From the IMG/VR virus record IMGVR_UViG_3300046500_000035, positions 1 through 50,411 of that record: a DNA stretch of 50,411 bases. One strand, given 5' to 3'. This stretch comes from a virus. Below, one piece after another: positions 1 through 7,244 of this stretch. Both the position numbers and the translations under genes were made by a program. Positions within the stretch are counted from its first letter, which is position 1; each line of letters opens with the position of its first letter. A model generated the notes under the pieces. The model had not been told where the DNA came from, made no database searches, and was given only the letters and a program-made list of their open reading frames with translations.

Positions 1-123
1 ATAGCCGCGGCAAAGATACTGCATGGCTTTGGCCGCACGTTTCGGGGTGTCGAGCAGGCCTTCGCGGGAAACGTCCTCGCCGAGTTGACCAAGGATCGCG
101 GTGTAGTTCTGTTCCAGTGTCAC
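1..123 (-). CDS. folE: GTP cyclohydrolase I, N-terminal part (host gene, runs off the window)
   Basis: The minus strand from a GTG start at 123 reads [20 protein letters not shown] and continues with [13 protein letters not shown], which I recognise as the N-terminus of pseudomonad FolE. FolE converts GTP to dihydroneopterin triphosphate, the entry step to tetrahydrofolate and, via QueD, QueE and QueC, to preQ0 and queuosine. Only 41 codons lie in the window. The start codon and first eight codons are inside the 30-bp att core, so integration rebuilds the coding sequence but replaces everything upstream of about position 128 with phage DNA. The integrase gene lies immediately upstream on the same strand. 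Confidence 0.9.
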   Translation of the reverse strand, partial: MTLEQNYTAILGQLGEDVSREGLLDTPKRAAKAMQYLCRGY

Positions 124-145
124 AGGGGCTTGTTCCGTGTGGGTT
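98..145. repeat. attL, left attachment site
   Basis: Matches 50285-50332: 30 identical bases, then differences at 128-130, then 15 more identical bases. Strand exchange must fall within the 30-bp block because the flanks differ on each side. The repeat ends one base before the integrase stop codon. Two TTTGTACC-like motifs just inside (about 175-190) resemble GTACCA motifs near 50162-50180 and may be integrase arm sites. Confidence 0.9.
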
Positions 146-1354
146 TCAGAGGGGTACTGTTTCTGTCTGTACCGAATTTGTACCAATCAAGCTCGTTTCC
201 AGTTTTTCCAACTCATTCCAGTCAGTGCTGGAGTTGATCCACTTGGCATATGTGGACAGCAGCATTTGCACGCTGTGCCCGAGCTGATTGGCGATAAACG
301 CAGGATTCATGCCCGCCATTAGGCACATGGTAGCGTAGGTATGCCGGCAGTTGTACTGCCGTCTGCCCCGTATCTCCAGCTTCTCTACAGCCACCTTGAA
401 GAACTTATCGGTCAAACTGGCCTGTTGCAGGTAGTCGCTGATCCGGGTTGGCGGAAACACGTAGGGCGATTCTCTCTTCATCCTCTTCTTTTGAGACCGC
501 CGAAGCTCGGCTACCTTCTCAGCCATCTTTAGCGCATTCATGGCCCTGCTGTTGAGCATGACCATGCGTGCCGCCTTCGTTTTCGTCCGCTCCTCGATGA
601 CCTTATCCACTACGATTCGGCAGACATGAGCAAGACGCTTGTCCTGATCCACCTCATCCCATCGTAAAGCCGCAATCTCGCCAGGGCGCATGCCGGTGTA
701 GAAAGCGAATTCAAAATAGGCGGCGTAAATCCCGGTCGCGCCGCTTAGCGCTGCATAGAGCTCAGCGATTATCGCGTCAGCCTCTTCGACAGTGAACGGG
801 TCAGGCTGCTTCTTTGTTCTCCCGGGCAGCTCGATAGCATCCACAGGGTTGCGCTGGACTGCTCCATCGGTAAGAGCAGACCCGAACATCGCCCCGAGTC
901 GCTCAATGGCCGAACGTCGCACCGCCGCACTGTGCCATTTGGTTTCAGAAATGACCCGTCGCAGATCCATTGGCGAAACCAGATCGATTGGCAGCAGCGC
1001 GAAATGGGGCATCCAGTATTTGTTCAGCGATATGCGGTAGTTCTTTCGCGTTCCACCGACCACTTCCCGACCATTGAGCCATGCCTGAGCGTAGGCCCCG
1101 AACAAGAGACGAGAACTGTGGTGGGCGTGCTTTGAATTTGGGAAAAGCTCGGCGTACCGGCTGGAATCCAGAACACCGTGCTTCGCCAGGCTGATTACGT
1201 TAGCGCGTAGATCGGCGGCAGCTTTGATCCCTTTTGGCGTTTGGGGATAAGGGAGGGTCTCGCAGCGTCTTTCGCCATTCCACGTGAACCTGATGCGGAC
1301 AGATTGGCCCGCGAATTCAACTCCGGTGGGCAGTCCCATTGGCTTTCGAGCCAT
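146..1354 (-). CDS. int: Site-specific tyrosine recombinase (phage integrase)
   Basis: 402 aa. The N-terminal region (about 10-70) resembles the DUF3596 arm-binding domain of phage integrases, followed by a core-binding domain. Catalytic motifs are visible: the first Arg in [13 protein letters not shown], the box-2 YNCRHTYAT (Tyr where His is commonest, then Arg-His), LGHS, and a late STYAKW tyrosine. It catalyses integration and, with Xis, excision between attP and the folE attB. The stop codon abuts attL, so transcription through int would continue into folE. The gene overlaps the excisionase by 160 bp; ATG 1354 is preferred because the N-terminal domain needs it. Confidence 0.95.
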   Translation of the reverse strand: MARKPMGLPTGVEFAGQSVRIRFTWNGERRCETLPYPQTPKGIKAAADLRANVISLAKHGVLDSSRYAELFPNSKHAHHSSRLLFGAYAQAWLNGREVVGGTRKNYRISLNKYWMPHFALLPIDLVSPMDLRRVISETKWHSAAVRRSAIERLGAMFGSALTDGAVQRNPVDAIELPGRTKKQPDPFTVEEADAIIAELYAALSGATGIYAAYFEFAFYTGMRPGEIAALRWDEVDQDKRLAHVCRIVVDKVIEERTKTKAARMVMLNSRAMNALKMAEKVAELRRSQKKRMKRESPYVFPPTRISDYLQQASLTDKFFKVAVEKLEIRGRRQYNCRHTYATMCLMAGMNPAFIANQLGHSVQMLLSTYAKWINSSTDWNELEKLETSLIGTNSVQTETVPL

Positions 1355-1539
1355 GCCTCATATCTCCTAATGCTGTAATAGATGCGCCCATCAATCTCGT
1401 TCCAGACGCCCTTTGGGATGATTCCACGGGCGCGCTTACCTTGCAGGGCTCTTCGCGTGGTCCCGACGAGTTCGGCCATCTTCGCTTCAGGTACCTTGTC
1501 CGCGACATAGGGCTCGTTCAGCTTCTCTGCTGCTGCCAT
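1195..1539 (-). CDS. xis: Putative excisionase
   Basis: 114 aa. A helix-turn-helix/MerR-like stretch (about 15-65: VPEAKMAELVGTTRRALQGK, then [20 protein letters not shown]) is typical of small directionality factors encoded next to tyrosine integrases. Start ATG 1539 has GGAGG eight bases upstream. The last 50 or so residues overlap the integrase start in another frame, so Xis and Int translation are probably linked. The C-terminal tail is low-complexity and may be dispensable. Identity rests on the motif and position. Confidence 0.7.
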   Translation of the reverse strand: MAAAEKLNEPYVADKVPEAKMAELVGTTRRALQGKRARGIIPKGVWNEIDGRIYYSIRRYEAWLESQWDCPPELNSRANLSASGSRGMAKDAARPSLIPKRQKGSKLPPIYALT

Positions 1540-1561
1540 GCTGGTTACCTCCGTCCGGGGT

Positions 1562-1942
1562 CTATGCGGGGTTGAGTGGTGCGAGTTCGGCAGGGATGCT
1601 TACCGAATCGCCCAGTAGGTGAGCAACGATGCACTGACATGCCGCAACCAACGGCGATTCGCTGCTCTGACTGTGGGTCATGCCAATAAGCGCCTCGTAC
1701 TCCTCGAAGGAGTAGATGAGGCTGACGCGGTATCTCGCGATCAGTGGGCCGGCGTAATTCCAATCAGTTGAGGGCTGGTAGTAGGCGGTCCAGCAACCAT
1801 TGCCGCACGGCATCTCATAGATGCAGCAAACCGAGCGCGATGCGGTAACTGTCAAATCGGATGCCCCGGTGGCTTTAGCGACTGCCCAGTCAAGAGCAGC
1901 GCCTTCCAGTTCGGCGACCTTCAATTCAGTTGTTTCAGGCAT
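1562..1942 (-). CDS. NinX-like phage protein (DUF2591)
   Basis: 126 aa from ATG 1942, which has GGGAG five bases upstream; a longer frame exists but its first codons lack a ribosome binding site. LEGAALDWAVAKATG followed by a WTAYYQPSTDW region and a SYSFEEYEALIGMTHS-like stretch match the DUF2591/NinX family of lambdoid phages, whose role is unknown. It lies in the leftward early operon just before xis. Confidence 0.75.
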   Translation of the reverse strand: MPETTELKVAELEGAALDWAVAKATGASDLTVTASRSVCCIYEMPCGNGCWTAYYQPSTDWNYAGPLIARYRVSLIYSFEEYEALIGMTHSQSSESPLVAACQCIVAHLLGDSVSIPAELAPLNPA

Positions 1943-1995
1943 GAGAACTCCCGCCCGCCGAGCATTGGCAGGCATGTGGATAGATGGGGAAGGGG

Positions 1996-2130
1996 TTACT
2001 TGATCCGATCAGCAGCAGGCGCCGGCATGTACATCCCGTTGCAGCGCCACACGCCGAAGTCATCGACGGTGCATTCAGCCCAGCGCTCTGGATTGCCGTA
2101 CTGGGGTGGGAAGTAGACGAGGTAGGTCAT
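1996..2130 (-). CDS. Small hypothetical protein (44 aa)
   Basis: Reads MTYLVYFPPQYGNPERWAEC and ends MYMPAPAADRIK. Its ATG (2130-2128) overlaps the TGA of the upstream gene as ATGA, the coupling used throughout this operon, which is the main reason to accept so short a gene. It is rich in Tyr, Trp and Pro with two Cys. No family recognised. Confidence 0.6.
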   Translation of the reverse strand: MTYLVYFPPQYGNPERWAECTVDDFGVWRCNGMYMPAPAADRIK

Positions 2131-2378
2131 GGCGTAACCAGCTTCAACTGGTCTCTTGCCACGTCGGGGAGCACGTCAGAAACGGCCTTGAGGATCAACG
2201 CCGTGTCGGCAGGGCCCAGGCTCTTGCACATCGACCCTGTCGCGGCAGCCATAAATCCAGCCCATATCTGCGCCTTCTTCGCATGATCAGGTCCAGCGTT
2301 CAGGCTGACTACTTCGTTGAAAGTGGTGCTGAGCTCGTTCCACATAAAGGAGCCAAGATCCAGTTTTCCATCGCTCAC
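2127..2378 (-). CDS. Hypothetical protein
   Basis: 83 aa from GTG 2378, chosen because AAGGAG sits six bases upstream; the longer frame to 2414 has no such site. The protein (DGKLDLGSFMWNELSTTF...) looks helical and soluble, with no membrane segment or known motif. Its stop overlaps the next start as ATGA. Function unknown. Confidence 0.6.
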   Translation of the reverse strand: MSDGKLDLGSFMWNELSTTFNEVVSLNAGPDHAKKAQIWAGFMAAATGSMCKSLGPADTALILKAVSDVLPDVARDQLKLVTP

Positions 2379-2447
2379 GGTTTCTCCTTCGCCGCGCTCA
2401 GGCGCAGCAGGCAATAGGGATAGGGTGGGTCCGAACGGGCGGCGGGG

Positions 2448-2777
2448 TTACTTGTTCAGGCGGGCGATATCGTCGAGGCAGGCGTTCCAGCCCTCTACCT
2501 CTGCCAAGTACCGTTCGCTATTATCGTTGAACCACTCCCGCCGCTCAGGCATCACGACCGTGCTGCCTTGTGTTCGGAGGTGCTCCGAACATTGAGGGCT
2601 GACCTCCGAACATTGAATTGCAGCATCCTCGGCAGGGGCGGCGAGCAAATCCGCAAGGGACGCGACAGCGCGCCAAGCATCGACAAGATCCACCGCATTA
2701 ACGCCAGCGCCGCCCGCTTTAACTGCCCGCTTCAGCAGCTCACGCGGCACGCTAACCATTTGTTTGTTGTCGGTCAT
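2448..2777 (-). CDS. Hypothetical protein
   Basis: 109 aa. The N-terminal MVSVPRELLKRAV and the C-terminal WNACLDDIARLNK are common in small phage proteins of the Ea22-like type found in pseudomonad and enterobacterial early operons, but I cannot assign a function. The middle contains a short CSEVSPQCSEHLRTQ duplication. It begins inside the end of the preceding frame (4-bp overlap at 2774-2777), consistent with translational coupling. Confidence 0.65.
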   Translation of the reverse strand: MTDNKQMVSVPRELLKRAVKAGGAGVNAVDLVDAWRAVASLADLLAAPAEDAAIQCSEVSPQCSEHLRTQGSTVVMPERREWFNDNSERYLAEVEGWNACLDDIARLNK

Positions 2778-3704
2778 GGTTTCACCTGCATGCGCAATAA
2801 GAAGTCGTCCGGTTCGCGAACAAAGTGGACTCCGTCTGCGTTCTTGTAGACGTAGCGATTAAATCCTTTGAGAGTGCCCTCACCCTGCGCGATGGCTACA
2901 AACTGATAATCGCCCCCCCTTGCCGATGCACTCGTAGCGCTCACCCTTCGCGGCTGGCGCGTCCGGACATTTCTTGCACGCCCCAACACCGTCGCCGGGA
3001 CATTCATGATTCGCTGGCGTCCAGCAAGCGGCTGGCGCGGATTGGTGGGCGAGATAGGTGCAGACTTTTCGATAGTGGTCGCAGTTTGCAATCGAGTCGC
3101 AGACCTCACCGATCAACTCCCGCGCCTTGGTCAGTTCGTCTTGCAGCTTGTCGTTCTTAGCGCGCTCTTCGGTTAGTTCAGCCCGCTTGACCTGATAGGC
3201 ATCGGTTTTGCGCAATAGCTGATTTTCAGCTTCATCACGCTGACCGACGATGGTATCCACTTGCAGGCGATAGCTATGGTTTGAGGCTCGCAAGTCGCTG
3301 CGTTCAGCGCGTAGCCGCTCCACCTCGGCCTTGAGGGCGTCACGCTCTTTCTCCGCGGCAGTGCATTCACCCCGAATACGCCTCATGTGGTTAGCGGCGT
3401 TGTCGCGAAACGTGGTCATCTGAGCTAGCTCAGCCTGCAACCGGGTGACGTGGGCGCGGTCTACCAGTTCACGGCCATCCATAGTCCTTGCGGCTATTTC
3501 CACCTCCCCGCCAGCAGGCGGCACAGGGGCGTGGTGTTGGTGCTCATCGAACCGACGCTGAGCTTCCGCATCGCCTTTCAGGCAGCCACAGCGATATGGG
3601 TGCGCGGTGTAGTCGGCGTGGCAAAGCCGGTCGGGGTATGACTTCTTCTCTTCGCACCCGCAACGCGCCGGATGTGCCTGTGGTTGTTGGCATTCCTGAC
3701 TCAT
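2774..3704 (-). pseudogene. Cys-rich coiled-coil phage protein split by a frameshift at a 7-G run
   Basis: From ATG 3704 the frame encodes an N-terminus with paired Cys (ARCGCEEKK, YRCGC), a long coiled coil (about residues 80-200) and a second Cys cluster, then hits a stop at 2880 just after GERYECIGKGG. At the G7 run (C7 on plus, 2913-2919) dropping one base joins it to an open frame ending at 2774 that continues DYQFVAIAQGEGTLKGFNRY and FVREPDDFL, the normal-looking end of this kind of domain. Corrected length is 309 aa. Downstream and upstream starts are ATGA-coupled to the corrected ends. Either a real one-base insertion or a homopolymer sequencing error. Confidence 0.75.
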
Positions 3705-3895
3705 AAGCCCTCCTGAATATCCCGCTCACCGTCAGCCCGCATGGCGTCGATGGCGTATTGATGAATTTCCCGCGCCATTGCCAGCGCGGCGCTTGGTGAC
3801 AAGTGGGTTTGAGGCAATCGGTGAAGACTGATGCGATGACTGCCATCAGTGCCAACGAAAACGGTGGCTTTGACCATTCGAACTGGTTCAGGCAT
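3701..3895 (-). CDS. Small hypothetical protein
   Basis: 64 aa starting MPEPVRMVKATVFVGTDGSH. ATG 3895 is preferred over an upstream TTG because AGGGA lies upstream of it. The sequence suggests a short beta-hairpin followed by a helix (SAALAMAREIHQYAIDAM). Its stop overlaps the next start (ATGA). A pair of palindromes sits immediately upstream, so this gene and the genes after it may have their own regulated promoter. Confidence 0.65.
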   Translation of the reverse strand: MPEPVRMVKATVFVGTDGSHRISLHRLPQTHLSPSAALAMAREIHQYAIDAMRADGERDIQEGL

Positions 3896-3907
3896 GGCGA
3901 TATCCCT

Positions 3908-3953
3908 GTAACCCAATCAGGTTACTTTTCGAGATGTAACCTCTGGAGGTTAC
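3908..3953. promoter_or_regulatory. Tandem operators GTAACC-N6-GGTTAC
   Basis: Two identical palindromes, 3908-3925 and 3936-3953, each GTAACC-N6-GGTTAC, with centres 28 bp apart. They lie between the divergent genes starting at 3895 (minus) and 4024 (plus). A candidate plus-strand -35, TTGACG, follows near 3964. The arrangement is what a dimeric repressor binding two sites would use; the regulator is unknown. Confidence 0.65.
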
Positions 3954-4023
3954 TGTTGGTTGAGTTGACGGCTTGTTGAATTCGGGGATGATCTGGGTTC
4001 AATCTTTCGGAAGAGATCAGGTA

Positions 4024-4248
4024 ATGACATACATCGCAGATCAAAAAGACGAACTTCCAGCAGGCACCAGTCGCAAAAGCTCTGTTTGCTTTGGTTGCGG
4101 AAAAGTATTTTTCGGTGGGGCGGTTCGCTACGACGGATTCGGAGGGCCCGACACTGCACAGTCAATTTATCTGCACGCGGCATGTGCCTCGGCGATGGCT
4201 CAAGTCCTAATCTGCGATGCCTGGCCGAACCGCCGAAGAGAAAGTTAA
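4024..4248 (+). CDS. Small Cys-containing protein, opposite to the operon
   Basis: 74 aa, MTYIADQKDELPAGTSRK then SVCFGCGKVFFGG and LHAACASAM: a CxxC plus HxxxC arrangement that could bind zinc. Start ATG 4024 has GGAAGAG and AGG upstream. It is on the plus strand within a minus-strand operon, divergent from 3895 and convergent (4-bp overlap) with the DpdA-like gene. The opposite-strand frame here reads as arginine-rich shadow. No family recognised. Confidence 0.6.
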   Translation: MTYIADQKDELPAGTSRKSSVCFGCGKVFFGGAVRYDGFGGPDTAQSIYLHAACASAMAQVLICDAWPNRRRES

Positions 4249-4970
4249 AGCACCATTTCAGTTTGCGATTCACGCTGCCAGATCGGCGCGCTGTTATGTG
4301 CTTCGATCCGGTCTGCGATAACGTTTGCACGCTGTCCGGCGGTGGGCGGCACGTACATGCCGAACCGGCTGATGCTGCCGCCATTCACTGCGGCGTTCGT
4401 TGAGTCTGCGGAAGCAAAGGGCAGGCGTTGGAAGATTGCAGGGTCGAGCATTCGCAAGCCGTGAAGCCGACACGCCGGGCGGCCCTGATCGTCACAGATG
4501 GCATCCATTGCGGCGCCCATCCGCTTCCACCAGGATCCGGTGCCCGGTGTCGCCCACTGACCAGAACTGCCGATCGCAACCGTTCTCCAACACCTCGCCA
4601 GTCGTTGCAGCCGTTCAAGCGATTCGTGCAAGTGCCAGACCGGCACGCCTCGCAATTCCTCCGGCCACTGCCTGATGAGGCTGTCGTTCTCCTCTTCGTT
4701 GCCGTCGATGACGTCCGGAATCAGCGCCCAAGTGAAGCCTGGGTGTCGGTGCCAATCTTCGACCCAGCGCGTGTAACCGTCGACGTCTACCTGGCCCCCT
4801 TTCTTCCACACGGTGAACGCGCCGTTGTCGAAAACAAATGACTTGCACACATCAGCCACAATCCCGAGATCGTCTTTGCGGGGGAATGGCACAAGTGCGT
4901 GGCGCCCAGCCAAGAACTTCGCAGCGTCTTCACGCTTACCGCCCACCGGCGTGCCGTGGTAATGGATCAT
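4245..4970 (-). CDS. TGT-superfamily protein related to DpdA (7-deazaguanine DNA modification)
   Basis: 241 aa. Sequence features match the tRNA-guanine transglycosylase/DpdA fold: start YHGT; FDNGAFT (residues 47-53, Asp48 in the place of the TGT DSGG aspartate); WALIPDVID (81-89); VAIGSSGQW (131-139); CRLHG (167-171); and ASADSTNAA (186-194), where Asp189 would be the nucleophile. DpdA enzymes exchange guanine in DNA for preQ0 or related bases, which protects phage or genomic DNA from restriction. No queC, queD or queE gene is present in the prophage, so it would rely on host preQ0. The start overlaps the upstream gene (ATGA). A tRNA or other base-exchange role is not excluded. Confidence 0.7.
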   Translation of the reverse strand: MIHYHGTPVGGKREDAAKFLAGRHALVPFPRKDDLGIVADVCKSFVFDNGAFTVWKKGGQVDVDGYTRWVEDWHRHPGFTWALIPDVIDGNEEENDSLIRQWPEELRGVPVWHLHESLERLQRLARCWRTVAIGSSGQWATPGTGSWWKRMGAAMDAICDDQGRPACRLHGLRMLDPAIFQRLPFASADSTNAAVNGGSISRFGMYVPPTAGQRANVIADRIEAHNSAPIWQRESQTEMVL

Positions 4971-5212
4971 CCGCTCAACCTCACGGTTTCAATTTCGACG
5001 CCCTGGTGAGTTGCGATAATGGTCTGATCGCCGCCAAGGGTGTCGGAAAGGTGATCAGCAATCTGCTCATGCCAGCCAGTTTTGATCAGTGCCGTCGCCG
5101 CTTTGATGCGCTCGACGTGGATCATCGCTGACGATTTTATTTCGAGCCGGTAGACGATCATCTCGCCATCGGCAGGGCAGACAGCCGCGAAGGTGTGCCG
5201 GTAGGTGTTCAT
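4967..5212 (-). CDS. Small hypothetical protein coupled to the DpdA-like gene
   Basis: 81 aa, MNTYRHTFAAVCPADGEMIV, with alternating polar and hydrophobic residues suggesting a beta sheet followed by a helix (ERIKAATALIKTGWHEQIADHL written as two parts: ERIKAATALIKTG, WHEQIADHL). Its stop overlaps the DpdA-like start as ATGA, so the two are likely co-translated. Function unknown; an accessory role in the same modification is only inferred from coupling. Confidence 0.6.
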   Translation of the reverse strand: MNTYRHTFAAVCPADGEMIVYRLEIKSSAMIHVERIKAATALIKTGWHEQIADHLSDTLGGDQTIIATHQGVEIETVRLSG

Positions 5213-5279
5213 GCTGATCCTCGCCAGTGGCGTGATTTGTAAGTACGGTTGGGGGAAACTCTTGAAAGGAAGCTAAAAG

Positions 5280-5828
5280 ATGGTGGTATTTGGATTAGAA
5301 AAAGATCAGTGGGATGTAATAAACGGGTTCGCTAATTGGCTTGCCGCCGTAGGAACAATCTCCGCTGTTGTCCTTTCACTCCGCTTGGCGCGGGCATCCA
5401 GCAGTGTCAGGGGTAAGCTCTCAGTAAACGCACGTACCATTTTTCATGGTGATGGAAGTCCCGGTCGCCCAATAATTGAATATCAGCTGATCAACCAAGG
5501 AGTGCGGCCTTTTGAGGTAGTTAGTCTTGGCTGGCATTACGGGAAACGAAAATCCAGGCGCTCTTTTATGCAGCTTTTTAACTGGAACGCCTCAAACCAG
5601 ATCCCATTGCGTCTTCAAGAAATGGAAAGAGGGGCGTGGCATTTCCAAACCGACCAAGGGACGGTCTGGTACACCAGAATGTCCGGAGAATTTAGCCGCG
5701 ACTGGAAAAGAGAGCTTCGGTCGTTGCGAGCCTTCGCAAGTCTTAGCACGGGCGAGAGTATTGAGTGCTCACCAGACCCTTTTATACTTGAGCAATTGAG
5801 AAAGGCGCTCATTGCAAGAACGACTTGA
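5280..5828 (+). CDS. Membrane-anchored hypothetical protein (cargo gene)
   Basis: 182 aa from ATG 5280 with AGGAAG upstream. One N-terminal membrane segment (about 13-34, GFANWLAAVGTISAVVLSLRLA) followed by a soluble domain of about 145 residues rich in beta-strand and Trp. It is on the plus strand, divergent from 5212 and convergent with the methyltransferase, so it has its own promoter space (5213-5279). The codon use is less GC-rich than its neighbours. Single-TM proteins of this layout are often lysogenic-conversion or superinfection-exclusion genes, but I do not recognise the family. Confidence 0.7.
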   Translation: MVVFGLEKDQWDVINGFANWLAAVGTISAVVLSLRLARASSSVRGKLSVNARTIFHGDGSPGRPIIEYQLINQGVRPFEVVSLGWHYGKRKSRRSFMQLFNWNASNQIPLRLQEMERGAWHFQTDQGTVWYTRMSGEFSRDWKRELRSLRAFASLSTGESIECSPDPFILEQLRKALIARTT

Positions 5829-5847
5829 TCGCCAAGCTCTATACATT

Positions 5848-6984
5848 TCAGGCGGCTGGGGTGGTGTCGTGGAAGACATCCATCTGCGCCGCGCCGTCCA
5901 GCCAGGCCGCGTCAATGCGCGCTCTGGCCATTGCCGCGTATTCTGGGTTCAGCTCACACAGGATCGACCGCCGCCCTTCCTGCATCGAAACCAACGACGT
6001 GGTACCGGCGCCGCCGAACGGATCCAGCACCACACCGCCGCGCGGCGCGCCCGCCAGAATGCACGGTCTTATCAGGTCTGGCGGGAAGGTCGCGAAGTGG
6101 GCGCCCTTGAAACTGTGTGTGGCCACAGTCCAGACGCTGCGCTTGTTGCGGGTCAGCAAATCCCAGCTGCTCGGCTCACGATCTGGCCGATGCGTGCCTT
6201 TGCTCTGGCCGGGAATCGGCTCCTCGCGCTTCGATCCTTCACGCTGGAAGCTGTCTCGGTTGCTCCTGGCCGATCCTTCTTTGTGGAAAGCGCCGTGCCC
6301 GCCGGCGCCGGTTGAAGTGTCCCAGCCGGCCGGAACCGTTACTCTTGGCTTCGGTACCGCATCGAACCCATGACCGAACCCCACACCTGTCGGCGTCGGC
6401 CCGTATGCCGCCGGCTCCCGAATCGCCTGCATATCGCAGTGGTACCGGCGCGACTTGCTGAGCAGAAACAGGTATTCGTGCGCTTTCGTGCAGCGATCGC
6501 GCGTCGACTCAGGCATAGGATTCGGCTTGTGCCAAATGATGTCCTGACGCAGATACCAGCCGTCATCCTGGAGCGCGAATGCGAGACGCCAAGGCATGCC
6601 CATCAAGTCTTTCGGCTTGTACTCGGCGTGAGTAGTTGCCTTGGCTTTGCGCTGGCTCGCCATCACCTGGCGCTGGCTGATCGTCGAGACACCGACACCC
6701 ATATCATCCCGGCCGTGCGCACCCCAGCTTCCGGCGTAACTGTCACCCATATTCACCCAGGCCGTTGCGTCGTCGCGGAGTACTCGACGCACTTCGCGAA
6801 ACACGGCGACCAGGCGGGCGATGAACTCGGCAGGTGTTTCTTCCAGGCCAATCTGGCCCTCAACCCCGTAGTCGCGCAGGCCGAAGTAGGGCGGGCTTGT
6901 CACGCAGGTGTGAACTGACTTGTCCGGCAGCGTTCGCATCATCTCGATGCAGTCGCCGACCAGGATCTGGTGCTGCTGGCTCAT
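5848..6984 (-). CDS. DNA methyltransferase, beta-class (N4-cytosine or N6-adenine)
   Basis: 378 aa. Motif IV TSPPYFGLRDYG (about 29-40) precedes the C-terminal motif X/I region DPFGGAGTTSLVSMQEGRRS (about 330), the beta-class order. The middle carries DIIWHKPNPMPES and a variable Gly/Ser-rich region (about 230-290) likely to be the target-recognition part. It would methylate phage and host DNA; no restriction endonuclease is adjacent, so it is an orphan enzyme, probably protective. SPPY is found in both N4C and N6A enzymes, so the base is not decided. Convergent with 5828. Confidence 0.9.
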   Translation of the reverse strand: MSQQHQILVGDCIEMMRTLPDKSVHTCVTSPPYFGLRDYGVEGQIGLEETPAEFIARLVAVFREVRRVLRDDATAWVNMGDSYAGSWGAHGRDDMGVGVSTISQRQVMASQRKAKATTHAEYKPKDLMGMPWRLAFALQDDGWYLRQDIIWHKPNPMPESTRDRCTKAHEYLFLLSKSRRYHCDMQAIREPAAYGPTPTGVGFGHGFDAVPKPRVTVPAGWDTSTGAGGHGAFHKEGSARSNRDSFQREGSKREEPIPGQSKGTHRPDREPSSWDLLTRNKRSVWTVATHSFKGAHFATFPPDLIRPCILAGAPRGGVVLDPFGGAGTTSLVSMQEGRRSILCELNPEYAAMARARIDAAWLDGAAQMDVFHDTTPAA

Positions 6985-7043
6985 GGTTCGATTCCATGCG
7001 AGAGGGAATGGCCTACGCTTACCGCTCCACTGGAGGGAAGGTA

Positions 7044-7241
7044 ATGAGCGAAGACAGGGAAAAGGTGTTGAAGATGGCGCTGAAGGCGGTGCTGATTGCA
7101 GCGGTGGACCAGGGCCTGGATCTGGACGATCTGACCGAGGCCGCCGTCGAATCGATGCTCAACGACATCGCCTACATGTCAGAGGATGTCGCTCAGGCTG
7201 TCATTGCTATTGAGGTGGCGGCTGATGCGGTGGTGGTGTAG
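7044..7241 (+). CDS. Small acidic protein, opposite to the operon
   Basis: 65 aa starting MSEDREKVLKMALKAV. ATG 7044 has a strong GGAGGGAAGG upstream. About 16 acidic against 4 basic residues, predicted mostly helical. It lies between the two methyltransferase genes in reverse orientation, divergent from 6984 and ending 3 bp before the stop of the next convergent gene. No family recognised; the charge would fit a DNA-mimic or adaptor, which is inference only. Confidence 0.6.
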   Translation: MSEDREKVLKMALKAVLIAAVDQGLDLDDLTEAAVESMLNDIAYMSEDVAQAVIAIEVAADAVVV

Positions 7242-7244
7242 TGA

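Noticed and set aside
2913-2919. Programmed -1 frameshift at the G7 run
   Set aside because: The downstream frame is reached by +1 (or -2), not -1, so a slippery -1 event would not restore the protein.
3950-4384. Minus-strand frame opposite the 4024 gene
   Set aside because: Arg/Ser-rich shadow composition overlapping the end of the DpdA-like gene; the plus frame has a ribosome site and a coherent Cys motif.
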